This document shows, piece by piece, positions 8,349 to 17,135 of a stretch of DNA of 64,000 bases. The stretch's first letter is position 1. Each line of letters starts with the position of its first letter. Position numbers and translations under genes: made by a program. The notes under the pieces were generated by a model that worked only from the letters and a program-made list of their open reading frames with translations, was not told the origin of the DNA and did no database searches. The stretch comes from Calditrichia bacterium (GTDB lineage: Bacteria > Calditrichota > Calditrichia > RBG-13-44-9 > J075). The stretch is from positions 620,001-684,000 of the forward strand of contig JACKAP010000002.1 in NCBI GenBank assembly GCA_020635015.1, read 5' to 3'.

Positions 8349-8756
8349 TTACTCCACCAGCGTCCGTTCCGGCTTGCCGGTTTCGTGAACCCGGAAGACC
8401 AGGATCGTCGCGCCTTCCTCGGCGGTGATCGCGGTGTGCACCTGGTTCAAGGGAACCTTGCCCACCTCGCCGGCTTTGAAGACAATCTCATCTTTGCCGT
8501 CCTGCCACAAGGTGACCGTGCCTTCCAGCACGTAGGCAAATTCCTCCCCGGGATGGGTGTGCTTGGGCAGGGTCGAGTGGGGCGGGAGGGTGACCCGGCT
8601 GATAATCACCTCGGTGCCTTCGGCCCCTTCCAACTGGCTGCGCAGCAAGTTTTCCAGCACCGGCTTCTCACCGTCGGCAAAGACATCATGATGGCTGAAT
8701 ATTAACACTGCGCCCATAACTGCCAGCAAAACTACGGCTGCTTGTATCGCTTTCAT
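8349..8756 (-). CDS. Secreted cupin-domain protein
   Basis: 135 residues with an N-terminal signal peptide (to about FADGEK, residue 30) and one cupin barrel. The first cupin motif is PKHTHPGEEFAYVLEG (two His, one Glu, metal-binding). The second motif is VPLNQVHTAITAEEG with the last metal-binding His. The start at 8756 has a strong TAGGAGGTAA site. Secreted single-domain cupins are often annotated as sugar- or metal-binding; nothing here defines a substrate. It converges on the barrel gene with only 10 bases between stops. Confidence 0.85.
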   Translation of the reverse strand: MKAIQAAVVLLAVMGAVLIFSHHDVFADGEKPVLENLLRSQLEGAEGTEVIISRVTLPPHSTLPKHTHPGEEFAYVLEGTVTLWQDGKDEIVFKAGEVGKVPLNQVHTAITAEEGATILVFRVHETGKPERTLVE

Positions 8757-8830
8757 GATATTACCTCCTAATTTAGTGAAAAACGCTTTGTGAATTTGCC
8801 CCCCAATATAACATACGCCCTGATTTAATC

Positions 8831-8996
8831 AACGCTCATACTGAGCACAGTGTAAAATTTTATTGCATGGGGCAAAGGGCATGGCGCCGTAATGTGCAAG
8901 CGCAGGTTCCGACACCCGCACTGTAATACACCATGCCCCATGCCCCTTGCCCCATGCAAAAGCTCTCCGCATTACACAGTCCTCAGTATGAGCGTT
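8831..8996. repeat. Dispersed palindromic element, GGGCATG family, copy 2
   Basis: Same element as 1797..1951, inverted. The termini AACGCTCATACTGA and TCAGTATGAGCGTT are perfect inverted copies. The inner arms contain GCATGGGGCAAAGGGCATGG and its complement, and the centre GTTCCGACACCCGCACTG is shared. It sits in the 434-base gap between the cupin gene and the secreted propeller gene; the flanks (8757-8830 and 8997-9190) hold only the two ribosome sites and probable promoter DNA. Confidence 0.8.
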
Positions 8997-9190
8997 AATC
9001 AAAATCATCTGTCGGTGGTGCCGGATACCCGGAGGATGGGTAAAAAATGATTTACCTTGATCGCAATTTGTCGATATATTGGGCCATGGTTGAAAAGGCA
9101 GGTTACCGCCGCATTTTTCCGGCTGCATCTATTCCTTGGATTTACAATGTTGACGCCATATGTTCATCCCAGCATACGCGAGGAGAAGTT

Positions 9191-11338
9191 ATGAAATGTT
9201 TCGGATTTGCTTCGTTGGTGATCGTTTCAGTGTTGCTAGTGTGCTCCCCTTTATACGCTCAACCCACCCATACCTTCACCAACACCGCCCATGTGAATGA
9301 CGGCGGCTATGCCCGGGGCGTAGCCTTGGGCGCCGACGGCACCGTCTTTCTGGCTGCGGACGGTTTGCGGGCCTATAGCTATGACGGCAGCGCCTTCAGC
9401 AATACCGCCCATATCAATGACGGCGGTGAAGCCAATGGCGTGGCCCTGGGCGCCGACGGCACCGTCTTTCTGGCCACGAGCGACGGCTTGTGGGCCTACA
9501 GCTATGACGGCAGTTCCTTCAACAACACCGCCCATATCAATGACGGCGGTGGCGCTTTAGGGGTAGCGGTGGGCGCCGACGGCACCATCTTTCTGGCCGG
9601 TGATGATGACGGATTGCGGGCCTACAGCTATGACGGCAGTGCCTTCAGCAACACCGCCCACATCGATGACGGGGGCTATGCCTATGACGTGGCGCTGGGG
9701 TCCGGCGGCACCGTCTTTTTGGCCAATTGGGACGACGGAGTGCGGGCCTACAGCTATGACGGCAGTGCCTTCAGCAATACCGCCCATATCAGTGACGGCG
9801 GTGAAGCTTTAGGGGTGGCCGTCGGTTCCGACGGCACCGTCTTTCTGGCCAATTCTTTAGACGGATTACGGGCCTACAGCTATGACGGCAATTCCTTCAG
9901 CAATACCGCCCATATCAATAACGGCGGCTATGCCGTAGGGGTGGGCGTGGGTGCCGACGGCACCATCTTTCTGGCCAATAGTTATGACGGCTTGCGGGCC
10001 TACCGTTATGACGGTGCATTTTTGAGCAACACCGCCCATATCAATGACGGTGGATTTGCCACCAGCGTGGCGGTGGGCCCCGACGGCACCGTCTTCCTGG
10101 CCAATAATGATGACGGATTGCGGGCTTACCGTTATGAGAGCCTGTCTTTTTTGACCAACACCGCCCATATTGATGACGGCGGTGTGGCCTATGGCGTGGC
10201 CCTGGGCGCCGACGGCACCGTCTTCCTGGCCAATTTTGACGACGGGTTGCGGGCCTATAGCTATAACGGCAGCGCCTTCAACAACACCGCTCATATTGAT
10301 GACGGCGGTGTGGCCCATAGCGTGGCGGTGGGCCCCGACGGCACCGTCTTCCTGGCCAGCAGTGACGGATTGCGGGCCTATAGCTATGACGGCAGCGCCT
10401 TCAGCAACACCGCCCATATTAATGACAGCGGTGGCGCCTTAGGGGTGGCGGTGGGTGCCGACGGCACCATCTTCCTGGCCAGCGATGATGACGGGTTGCG
10501 GGCCTACAGCTATGACGGCAGCACCTTCAGCAACACCGCCCATATCAATAACGGCGGCTATGCCTATGATGTGACGGTCGGTTCCGGCGGCACCGTCTTC
10601 CTGGCCAATTCTTTAGACGGATTGCGGGCCTATAGCTATACCGGCAACGCCCTCAGCAACATCGCCCATATTGATGACGGCGGCGATGCCACCGGCGTGA
10701 CCGTCGGCCCCGACGGCACCGTCTTTCTGGCCAATTCTTTAGACGGATTGCGGGCCTATAGTTTTAACGGCAACTTTTTCAGCAACACCGCCCATATCTA
10801 TGACGATGGCGGCGCTCTGGGGGTGGCGGCGGGCCCCGACGGCACCGTCTTTCTGGCCAATAGTTATGACGGGTTGCGGGCCTACAGCTACGACGGCGCG
10901 TCTTTCACCAACACCGATCATATTAATAACGGCGGCAATGCCTCGGACGTGGCAGTGGGGTCCGGCGGCACCGTCTTCCTGGCCAATTGGGCTGATGGAT
11001 TGCGGGCCTATCGATATGGACCGGCAACCGGCATTGACGATCCTGCTGAGCCGGTGCCGGCAAACTACCTGCTGGGGCAAAATTATCCCAATCCGTTCAA
11101 TCCGGAGACTGTGATCGCTTATCAGTTGTCAGGGGTCAGTAATGTGACGCTGGAAATTTACAACCTGTTGGGGGAAAAGATCGCCACCCTGGTGAATGCC
11201 CGCCAGAGCGCCGGAGCATACCGGGTCGTCTGGAATGGCCGTAACCATGCCGGCCGTACGGTTGCGGCCGGGGTATATCTCTATCGCTTGCGTGCCGGAA
11301 AGATGGCAGCAACCCGCAAAATGATCCTGGTTAGATAA
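9191..11338 (+). CDS. Secreted 14-repeat beta-propeller protein with type IX secretion sorting domain
   Basis: 715 residues. The start at 9191 follows AGGAG; a signal peptide ends at LYAQ (about 23). Residues about 36-620 are fourteen tandem repeats of 41-42 residues with core GTVFLAN..DGLRAYSYDG..F.NTAHI. Fourteen blades would make two seven-bladed propellers. The C-terminus has a linker, then NYPNPFNPETVIAYQLS and a ~70-residue beta domain ending YLYRLRAGK...RKMILVR, the class-A sorting signal recognised by the type IX secretion system; it directs proteins across the outer membrane and is cleaved. The repeats are nearly identical at DNA level, pointing to recent expansion. Binding target unknown. 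Confidence 0.9.
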   Translation: MKCFGFASLVIVSVLLVCSPLYAQPTHTFTNTAHVNDGGYARGVALGADGTVFLAADGLRAYSYDGSAFSNTAHINDGGEANGVALGADGTVFLATSDGLWAYSYDGSSFNNTAHINDGGGALGVAVGADGTIFLAGDDDGLRAYSYDGSAFSNTAHIDDGGYAYDVALGSGGTVFLANWDDGVRAYSYDGSAFSNTAHISDGGEALGVAVGSDGTVFLANSLDGLRAYSYDGNSFSNTAHINNGGYAVGVGVGADGTIFLANSYDGLRAYRYDGAFLSNTAHINDGGFATSVAVGPDGTVFLANNDDGLRAYRYESLSFLTNTAHIDDGGVAYGVALGADGTVFLANFDDGLRAYSYNGSAFNNTAHIDDGGVAHSVAVGPDGTVFLASSDGLRAYSYDGSAFSNTAHINDSGGALGVAVGADGTIFLASDDDGLRAYSYDGSTFSNTAHINNGGYAYDVTVGSGGTVFLANSLDGLRAYSYTGNALSNIAHIDDGGDATGVTVGPDGTVFLANSLDGLRAYSFNGNFFSNTAHIYDDGGALGVAAGPDGTVFLANSYDGLRAYSYDGASFTNTDHINNGGNASDVAVGSGGTVFLANWADGLRAYRYGPATGIDDPAEPVPANYLLGQNYPNPFNPETVIAYQLSGVSNVTLEIYNLLGEKIATLVNARQSAGAYRVVWNGRNHAGRTVAAGVYLYRLRAGKMAATRKMILVR
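9298..11018 (+). repeat. Coding tandem repeat, 14 units of about 123-126 bp
   Basis: Each unit encodes one propeller blade. Units share long identical stretches such as GACGGCACCGTCTTTCTGGCC and GGCCTACAGCTATGACGG. The near identity and preserved reading frame suggest recent unequal recombination, so copy number may vary between strains or be mis-assembled in short-read data. Confidence 0.9.
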
Positions 11339-11342
11339 GGTC

Positions 11343-11385
11343 AATCGTATCGTATGCCCCCAACGACGGGGCATACGATACGATT
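11343..11385 (+). terminator. Perfect 18-bp hairpin after the propeller gene
   Basis: AATCGTATCGTATGCCCC (11343-11360) pairs perfectly with 11368-11385 across a 7-base loop, starting 5 bases after the stop codon of the propeller gene. The T-run behind it is short (TTATT), so it may be a terminator or an mRNA 3'-end stabiliser. Confidence 0.6.
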
Positions 11386-11431
11386 TATTCCGAATTCCTG
11401 ACATAAGTTATCACGCGTTTAAAGAGGTATC

Positions 11432-11492
11432 GTCATTGCGAGCCGCGTCGTTTGCGGCGCGGCAATCTCCAGCGAATCGCTTCCAACGTAAC
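11432..11492. repeat. Half copy of the CATTGCGAG palindromic element
   Basis: From GTCATTGCGAGCCGCG to CGCTTCCAACGTAAC it matches, in reverse complement, the right half of the full elements at 12927..13043 and 61779..61895. It lies just upstream of the AHSA1 gene. Confidence 0.75.
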
Positions 11493-11533
11493 CACTCTGT
11501 AACACATTCATTACTGCCACAAAGGAGAACATC

Positions 11534-11944
11534 ATGAAAATAACCGTTGAAACCACCGTCGCCGCTCCCATTGCGGAAGTGTGGCGGGCATATACAAGCC
11601 CCGAAGACATCCAACAGTGGAATGCCGCGTCAGACGACTGGCATACCACCGCCGCTGCGGTGGACCTGCGGGTCGGCGGCGCCTTCTCCTCGCGGATGGA
11701 GGCCAAGAACGGCAGCATGGGGTTTGATTTTGCCGGCACCTACACCAACATCGTGCAGCACAAGCTGATCGAATATGCCTTCGGCGAGCGGAACGCAAAA
11801 GTCGAGTTCGGCGACGGCCCGGAGGGCGTCACGGTGCGGGTCACCTTCGACAGCGAGCAAACCCACTCGATCGAGCAGCAGCGGGAGGGTTGGCAAAGTA
11901 TCTTAAATAATTTTAAACGGCATGTTGAAGCAATGGGAGGCTGA
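11534..11944 (+). CDS. SRPBCC/AHSA1-family protein
   Basis: 136 residues, ATG preceded by AAAGGAG. The opening KITVETTVAAPIAEVWRAY, the DIQQWNAAS.DWHTTAA segment and the end QQREGWQSILNNFKRHVE are typical of AHSA1-like START-fold proteins (compare YndB/CalC types), which bind hydrophobic ligands in a helix-grip cavity. Full length for the family. No neighbour reveals a ligand. It is followed 48 bases later by a lipoprotein gene on the same strand. Confidence 0.85.
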   Translation: MKITVETTVAAPIAEVWRAYTSPEDIQQWNAASDDWHTTAAAVDLRVGGAFSSRMEAKNGSMGFDFAGTYTNIVQHKLIEYAFGERNAKVEFGDGPEGVTVRVTFDSEQTHSIEQQREGWQSILNNFKRHVEAMGG

Positions 11945-11992
11945 TAATCAGTCAACCCTCTATAACCCCTTGAAAAAGCGACGAGGTGCAAC

Positions 11993-12820
11993 ATGAAAAA
12001 GTATCGACTGCTCAATTTAATATTTTTTCTAGGTTTCTGCCAATTCATAATCAATTGTGATCGCCAGGGACCTGATGATGAACATCTGAAAAAATCTCTT
12101 GAAGCTATGGGAGGCTTTAAACAGGACCAGTGGATTATCAACAACCTGAATGTTGAAGCGACAGAAAATATCGGAACTGAAGTAGAGCCGGTAATCCAAA
12201 ACAGGGTCAAATTTACATTTGAGCTCAGCGACAACACCTATATGACTAATCGTCACGCCTATGGTGCGCTGTGGTTGGAACCCTGCAAAAGCAAAGGCGA
12301 GAACTTCACATTCTATGCCGTTACAACATCCCGGTTAAGTGGAGAAAAATGGTCGACAGAAAGTAAACTTACATCCGGTATCTTCGATACCCTCGGTTTT
12401 TCGCGAATAGAGTCGGATCAGAAAACGGTAATCATTGGAACCGAAGAAGAACCGTCTTTTCTGGAAAAACTTGCAAACGGCAGAGATAAGCTCATCGCCG
12501 CCATCAAGCAAAAAAAATCACTCACCGGGATTAGGAAGGATAAATACGATCAAACGCCCGTCACCATCACATTTACCAGCTACGATGAAAGTAACAGGCT
12601 GTTTCGGGGACGGATCAACTATACTCAATATAATATCCAGAGAACGTTTAAAGGAACAATCAAACCGGGATTCAGTGATGAATACAACCTTGATTTCCAA
12701 GAAATTAAAGGCGCATCTCTCTACCCGATGTATTATGATGGATACAGCGATGAAAATGGAGAAATCAGAGGTGCCTGGAGATCACCGAATGGCCGAGGTG
12801 AGTTCGAATTTAAATATTAA
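11993..12820 (+). CDS. Lipoprotein of unknown function
   Basis: 275 residues, start supported by GAGGTG. The signal peptide ends in a lipobox-like IINC (Cys about 20), followed by DRQGPDDEHLKKSLEAMGGF. The rest is a beta-rich sequence with LTGIRKDKYDQTPVTITF and GEFEFKY at the end; I do not recognise the domain. The KKSLEAMGGF...W pattern resembles periplasmic outer-membrane lipoprotein-sorting-like folds in which a mature head is followed by a curved beta sheet, but this is weak. The DNA is more A+T-rich than in most neighbours. Confidence 0.65.
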   Translation: MKKYRLLNLIFFLGFCQFIINCDRQGPDDEHLKKSLEAMGGFKQDQWIINNLNVEATENIGTEVEPVIQNRVKFTFELSDNTYMTNRHAYGALWLEPCKSKGENFTFYAVTTSRLSGEKWSTESKLTSGIFDTLGFSRIESDQKTVIIGTEEEPSFLEKLANGRDKLIAAIKQKKSLTGIRKDKYDQTPVTITFTSYDESNRLFRGRINYTQYNIQRTFKGTIKPGFSDEYNLDFQEIKGASLYPMYYDGYSDENGEIRGAWRSPNGRGEFEFKY

Positions 12821-12926
12821 CGCGAATTGCCTGTTGAATTTTAGCCACAGATCTACACGGATGAACCCGGATGTGATTAATGATTAACCGATGTGACGCG
12901 CCGTAACCCGGAATGTAATTCGAGCT

Positions 12927-13043
12927 GTCATTGCGAGGCGTTTTGTGCCGAAGCAATCTCCTGCGGGGTGCACCCACCTGCAGTTACGTTGGAAGCGATC
13001 ATCGAGAGATTGCCACGCCGCAAAAAACGCGGCTCGCAATGAC
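12927..13043. repeat. CATTGCGAG palindromic element (117 bp), full copy
   Basis: Begins GTCATTGCGAGGCG and ends CGGCTCGCAATGAC, with inner GAAGCAATCTCCTGCGG and a complementary AGATTGCCACGCCGC. It is exactly as long as the copy at 61779..61895 and very similar throughout; flanking bases (AATGTAATT before, CACCT.CTT after) are also shared. This resembles a MITE-like or REP-type non-autonomous element. The rest of the 461-base gap (12821-13281) holds ACACGGAT-type repeats and a CCTCCGCGGC stretch, with no gene. Confidence 0.85.
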
Positions 13044-13281
13044 GGCACCTGCTTACTGCCGGACATCAGGTCGTGAAGGTTTTCCTTTGCGAATCTTTGC
13101 GCCTCCGCGGCTTTGCGTGAGAAATATTCAACGAGTTCTGCGGCGAAAAAATCTACTTGAAATTCGCCGTCAATTGCGCCATCAGTATTACCAATTGCTT
13201 CAATTATATTAAATTCGTATTATTTTACGATCAATACTTGCAGGTAACGCAATCCGTCAGGCCACCTGGAGGTACCGTATT

Positions 13282-13686
13282 ATGAAGCGTATTTGGCCCA
13301 TCATCGCGGTCGCCGACGTCCCCGCCAGCGCCCGGTGGTATATACGTCTCCTAAACGCCCAACAGACCCACTCCGGCAGCACCACCTTCGATCAGATCGT
13401 GGATAAAGACGGCACCGTGCTGCTTTGCCTGCACCATTGGGGACCTTCGGGCCCTGGCGGCGGCCACCATTGGCCAACCCTTTTGAACCCATCCGGTGTT
13501 GGCGACCGGAACGGGCTGCTGCTATGGTTCGTGGTCGATGACTTTGAAGAAGCCTGGAAGCGGGCCAGGGAGCTTGGCACCGCGATCGAAGAAGCGCCAA
13601 ATACCGACAACGGAACCGGGATGCCAGCGTTTGTTATTCAGGATCTTGATGGGTATCATGTGGCGGTTAACCAACGCTCATATTGA
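13282..13686 (+). CDS. VOC-superfamily (glyoxalase/bleomycin-resistance-like) protein
   Basis: 134 residues, with GGAGGT ahead of the ATG. The order VADVPASARWYIRLLNAQQT, VLLCLHHWGP, LLLWFVVDDFEEAWKRARELG and FVIQDLDGYHVAVNQ is that of a single-chain VOC domain made of two beta-alpha-beta-beta-beta modules; the family binds metal ions or small molecules and includes lyases, dioxygenases and resistance proteins. The last three codons and the stop lie inside a dispersed repeat (13674..13832), which therefore appears to have replaced the original C-terminus. Confidence 0.85.
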   Translation: MKRIWPIIAVADVPASARWYIRLLNAQQTHSGSTTFDQIVDKDGTVLLCLHHWGPSGPGGGHHWPTLLNPSGVGDRNGLLLWFVVDDFEEAWKRARELGTAIEEAPNTDNGTGMPAFVIQDLDGYHVAVNQRSY

Positions 13687-13832
13687 GGGCTTTGTAAAGT
13701 ATTTTTGCATGGGGCAAAGGGCATGGGGCATGGCGCCGTCATGTGCAAGCGAATGTTCCGACACCCGCACTTTAAAACGCTATGCCCCAAGCGCCTTGCC
13801 ACATGCAAAAGTTCTCCATTTGTTTCGTTCAT
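13674..13832. repeat. Dispersed palindromic element, GGGCATG family, copy 3, overlapping a gene end
   Basis: Starts ACGCTCATATTGAGGGC inside the VOC gene and supplies its last codons and stop. The arms hold GCATGGGGCAAAGGGCATGG and diverged complements. The centre CGACACCCGCACTTTAAA matches copies 1 and 2. The right end is more eroded than in copies 1 and 2. Confidence 0.75.
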
Positions 13833-13861
13833 AGCACCTGACCGCACCAGGAGCAACCAGC

Positions 13862-14392
13862 ATGATTAAACTACGCGCCACCCCCGCCTCGCTGTCCACG
13901 AATGATGTCAAAGCCATGATACTGGAAAAAGGATTCTATGGCGCTGTGGGCATCTCTGAGGAAAATGAGAATGAGTTCAGCAATGGTTTAGCGAACGATT
14001 ATCAAGCGCTGGCCGGCGGTAACATCATTCTCGATCGAACCACCGGGCTGATGTGGCAGCAATCGGGATCATCGGACCAGATGAACTACGAGGCAGCCCG
14101 GGCATATATTGCCCGCTTGAACCGGGACAAGTTTGCCGGTTTCGCTGATTGGCGGCTGCCGACCCTGGAGGAGGCGATGTCCTTAATCAAACCCGCCGAA
14201 TACCCGGCGATGTATATCGCGCCAGCTTTTGATGAAACACAGCGCTGGATATGGACCGCCGACCGTTCCAGCGAGTACCCCGCCGAGATTTGGTTCGCCG
14301 GTTACTATGGCGGTTACTGCGACAGCAGCACCAGCGGCAGCGAGATCTATGTGCGCACCTGTATGTCATCAGAAAAGACTGGAATGATTTAG
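13862..14392 (+). CDS. DUF1566 (Lcl C-terminal-like) domain protein
   Basis: 176 residues. The start is supported by AGGAG 8 bases upstream. After a polar head come the DUF1566 hallmarks: ILDRTTGLMWQQSGS, then YIARLNRDKFAGFADWRLPTLEEAMSL, and a C-terminal WTADRSSEYPAEIWF block, ending in YVRTCMS. The domain occurs in Legionella collagen-like adhesin Lcl and in many short proteins of unknown role. No signal peptide is visible. The end differs from the usual YVR.VR, so the C-terminus may be shortened or recoded. Confidence 0.8.
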   Translation: MIKLRATPASLSTNDVKAMILEKGFYGAVGISEENENEFSNGLANDYQALAGGNIILDRTTGLMWQQSGSSDQMNYEAARAYIARLNRDKFAGFADWRLPTLEEAMSLIKPAEYPAMYIAPAFDETQRWIWTADRSSEYPAEIWFAGYYGGYCDSSTSGSEIYVRTCMSSEKTGMI

Positions 14393-14550
14393 CGATTTTA
14401 TTCAGAGACGGTTTGGGGTGATCTTCGACAGATGTGAGGAGGTTTCGAATCCACCGGCCACCGCGTTTTAAAACAACGGAGAAGCGCTATTTGCAGATTA
14501 CACGGGCGATATTGGCAGAGAATGTCAATGTGTATAACGATTTTTAGTTA

Positions 14551-14609
14551 ATACTCGGGATGCCCCGTGGGCAACGCTCGTTCTGCTGCCCGCGGGGCAT
14601 CCCGAGTAA
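14551..14609 (+). other. Long hairpin upstream of the pentapeptide gene
   Basis: TACTCGGGATGCCCCGTGGG-type left arm (14552-14573) pairs with TGCCCGCGGGGCATCCCGAGTA (about 14586-14608) around a 13-base loop, ending 16 bases before the start codon. There is no T-run. It could be a terminator for the upstream gene, an RNA regulatory hairpin that affects the adjacent ribosome site, or another small palindromic repeat. Confidence 0.55.
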
Positions 14610-14624
14610 TTTGAAAGGAGTATT

Positions 14625-15218
14625 ATGGCGAATCCTGAACATCTTGAGATACTGGAAAAAGGGGTTGAAACCTGGAATCAGAGTCGAGAAGATTTGTTGA
14701 TGCGTAAACCGGATCTCAGCGGTGCAGATCTCAGCCATGCCGATCTCGGCCATGCCGATTTCAACGGCGCCAATCTCAGCGGTGCCAATCTCAGCGGTGC
14801 AAACCTCAGTGGTGCAAACCTCAGCGGGGCAAATCTCAGCCTTGCAGATCTCAAGTATGCCGATCTCATGCATGCCAATCTCAGCCTTGCCGATCTCAGC
14901 CATGCTGATCTCAGCGGTGCCAATCTCCGCGGGGCAAATCTTATCCGTGCCGATCTCATCGATGCCGATCTTAGCACCGCAGATTTCCGTGGTGCAGATC
15001 TGCGCGGTGCAGATCTGCGTGATGCCGACCTCAGCAATTCCGATCTCAGCCGGGCCAATCTCTCCAAAACCAAACTTTTTGGATCGAATCTTAGTGAGGC
15101 GAATATAGACGGCGCTGATTTTACCGAAGCGGTTCTCCGGTTAGTAAATATCCGAGGAACTATAAACGTAGATAAAGCCAATTTTACCGGAGCTGATTTC
15201 TGTGATGCTAAAAGGTAG
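14625..15218 (+). CDS. Pentapeptide-repeat protein
   Basis: 197 residues, ATG with AAAGGAG. After a ~30-residue head (HLEILEKGVETWNQSREDLL) come about 30 consecutive A(D/N)LxX pentapeptides, which fold into a right-handed quadrilateral beta helix (Rfr-fold). Members include Qnr/MfpA DNA mimics that protect gyrase, but most have no known role. The repetitive coding DNA uses GCCGATCTCAGC-like units. No partner gene is adjacent. The head resembles that of stand-alone cytoplasmic pentapeptide proteins. Confidence 0.9.
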   Translation: MANPEHLEILEKGVETWNQSREDLLMRKPDLSGADLSHADLGHADFNGANLSGANLSGANLSGANLSGANLSLADLKYADLMHANLSLADLSHADLSGANLRGANLIRADLIDADLSTADFRGADLRGADLRDADLSNSDLSRANLSKTKLFGSNLSEANIDGADFTEAVLRLVNIRGTINVDKANFTGADFCDAKR

Positions 15219-15545
15219 TTTCAGCAACTACGGAGTTTCCTGAAGTGTAACAAACGATCAGGATCCATTCAGACAGCGAAACATGTAATCACACCCACCC
15301 CGGCCGGCAGCAGCCAATACGGGGTGGAATCATTGAAAGAGGTTGTTTTCAAGCCTTTGTAACTCTTTTTCATACTTTCTGTCTACAAAAATATAACCCA
15401 CTGATCTTCCTCCGGTATAACATCCTGCCCACAAGCTGTGATCAATAAGGAAAATAACCCGCTTACGCAATTCTGGCATGGCGATTGAAGTAGCCTGCCA
15501 TTGAATTGAAGTTCCATAGTGAAAATAATTTTACGGAGGTTCACC
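15219..15545. other. Intergenic region without recognised gene
   Basis: 327 bases. It contains a small CCACCCCG/CGGGGTGG inverted repeat near 15295-15330 that could end the pentapeptide transcript, and the GGAGG site of the next gene at 15535. No tRNA, small gene or repeat family member seen. Confidence 0.5.
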
Positions 15546-16031
15546 ATGAGAAACAGGATTCGCGTCTTGAGGAAATTATTGGTCATCGGGACTTTGGTAG
15601 GTCTAATCCAGGGGTGCAGTATGATTGGCACGATCGCCGGAGCAGAAATTGATAGAAAAAAACCGGTTTATGAAGCGGTCGAATTCTCGGATACCGTGTC
15701 GATGGAACAAAAATCACGGATGATCACCGCAACCGTTAAACCTGGGAAGGAAATCATTGCGATCACCCGGGACAGAACCATCTGGGGTAAATACAATGGC
15801 GTTACCGGCAACGAGGATGATTTGGGGCTTGAAATCAGCCAACTTTCAGACAGCACCATTGCCCTTCCGGTGAAGAATGTATCCGAAATCCAGATAAAGA
15901 ATAAAAGGAATGGGGCTGTAACCGGCTTTATAGTGGGTGCGGTTATTGATGCTGCAGTACTGGTGATTGTCATGAAAGCTTCTCAAAAGGAGCCGCTATT
16001 CGGGGATGTGTGGGAAGGAGTTAGTTTCTAA
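15546..16031 (+). CDS. Small lipoprotein with C-terminal membrane-like segment
   Basis: 161 residues. The ATG at 15546 is preferred over an upstream in-frame ATG because GGAGG sits 6 bases before it. Signal peptide with lipobox LIQGC (Cys about 20). The middle repeats a beta-rich pattern (MITATVKPGKEIIAITRDR, WGKYNGVTGNE). Near the C-terminus AVTGFIVGAVIDAAVLVIVM is glycine-spaced and hydrophobic, like the glycine-zipper segments of some envelope lipoproteins. Function unknown. Confidence 0.75.
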   Translation: MRNRIRVLRKLLVIGTLVGLIQGCSMIGTIAGAEIDRKKPVYEAVEFSDTVSMEQKSRMITATVKPGKEIIAITRDRTIWGKYNGVTGNEDDLGLEISQLSDSTIALPVKNVSEIQIKNKRNGAVTGFIVGAVIDAAVLVIVMKASQKEPLFGDVWEGVSF

Positions 16032-16336
16032 ATGACTGCCAGCAACCTGAAAAGATAGTTTCGCAACGACTTTTCTAAATTGGGCATATACCTAACAGCA
16101 TCAAATTTCTATATAAGATTCTTTGTCCGGCATTCTCCAGTAGCAATCCTTCCTTCCCCACCCCGCCAAAATCCTCTCCACGTAAATATTTTCTTTTATT
16201 TTCCCATTTTCATTGTAAATTACGGGCCTGTAAAACGCCATCCCGGCGTTCCGGAGCTACAATTGACTGACTGATCACAGGCCGGTGTCGTCAGCAATAA
16301 TCCGGGGGTCACAGTAAGTTGTTGTTTTTATTGGCT
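16032..16336. other. Intergenic region upstream of tRNA-Arg
   Basis: 305 bases, locally A+T-rich. No open frame with a ribosome site and no member of the repeat families is visible. The promoter of the tRNA must lie here but I cannot place it with confidence. Confidence 0.45.
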
Positions 16337-16413
16337 GCCCCCATAGCTCAGGAGGATAGAGCATCGGATTCCTAATCCGGGGGTCGCAGGTTCGAATCCT
16401 GCTGGGGGCACCA
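16337..16413 (+). tRNA. tRNA-Arg (anticodon CCT)
   Basis: The acceptor stem GCCCCCA pairs with TGGGGGC, the D stem is GCTC/GAGC, the anticodon stem TCGGA/TCCGG encloses the loop TTCCTAA (anticodon CCT), and the T arm is GCAGG-TTCGAAT-CCTGC. The discriminator A and CCA are encoded. It reads AGG codons. It stands alone, 40 bases before a TPR gene, with no sign of an integrated element at its 3' end. Confidence 0.97.
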
Positions 16414-16453
16414 GAAATGTTAATTTTTTACGTTAATCAGGAGATACAGCGTC

Positions 16454-17134
16454 ATGTTAAAGGCCAAAAAAGGGTTTAAACGCGCAACCAAGCAAGAATT
16501 GAAACACGACAGCTTCATCGAGTTCACCTACGAAGCAAAGGACTGGATCGAGAAAAACGCCCAGATGCTCCTTCTCGCCGTGGCGGCGGTGGTGGCGGTG
16601 ATCGCGATCGGTTATTTTTATAACAGCTCCAAGGCAACAGCGGCCCAGGAAGCGGCGGTACTGCTCTCCCGCGCCCAGCAGGAGATGCGCATGGGGCAAA
16701 AGGAGTCGGCTCTCGCCCTCTACAACGAGGTGACCGATAAATACGCCGGCACCGATGCCTCCGGAAAAGCGGCCTTCTTTTTAGGCAAGATGTTCTGGGA
16801 AGATAACGACATCACCCAGGCGAAGAGCTACTTCAAACGCTATATCGACGATCATTCCGAGAAGAATATCCTCACCCAGGCCGCCCTGGCCGGTTATGCC
16901 GACTGTCTGGCGAATGAAAAAGCCTACGGCGAAGCCGCCAAATACTACGAGCGCGCCGCCAAAACCCAGCCGGATTTCCCCCAGGCGGTGGCCTACCTCT
17001 TTAGCGCCGCCCAATCCTACTATGATGCCGGCGAAATGGGCAAAGCCAAAACCCTGGCGCAGGAGATCATCGATAACTACAAAGATCCGGTGTTTATCAA
17101 CCGTGCGGAAATGCTCTTAGCAGGGATTGAATAA
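16454..17134 (+). CDS. Membrane-anchored TPR protein (YfgM/BamD-like)
   Basis: 226 residues, start with AGGAGA. A basic cytoplasmic head precedes one transmembrane helix (about 38-55, MLLLAVAAVVAVIAIGYFY). The rest is tetratricopeptide-type helical repeats, with recognisable units around ALALYNEVTDKYAGTDASGKAAFFLG, QAKSYFKRYIDD and YGEAAKYYERAAKTQPDF. This architecture is that of YfgM, which assists the SecYEG translocon and periplasmic chaperones, but generic TPR scaffolds look the same. Followed by a terminator. Confidence 0.8.
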   Translation: MLKAKKGFKRATKQELKHDSFIEFTYEAKDWIEKNAQMLLLAVAAVVAVIAIGYFYNSSKATAAQEAAVLLSRAQQEMRMGQKESALALYNEVTDKYAGTDASGKAAFFLGKMFWEDNDITQAKSYFKRYIDDHSEKNILTQAALAGYADCLANEKAYGEAAKYYERAAKTQPDFPQAVAYLFSAAQSYYDAGEMGKAKTLAQEIIDNYKDPVFINRAEMLLAGIE

Positions 17135-17135
17135 T

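Noticed and set aside
9866..10417. Repetitive minus-strand frames in the propeller gene
   Set aside because: They are open only because each 123-126-base unit repeats; the plus-strand frame has signal peptide, blades and sorting domain.
14678..15181. Minus-strand frame rich in Arg, Ser and Leu
   Set aside because: Antisense of the pentapeptide repeats.
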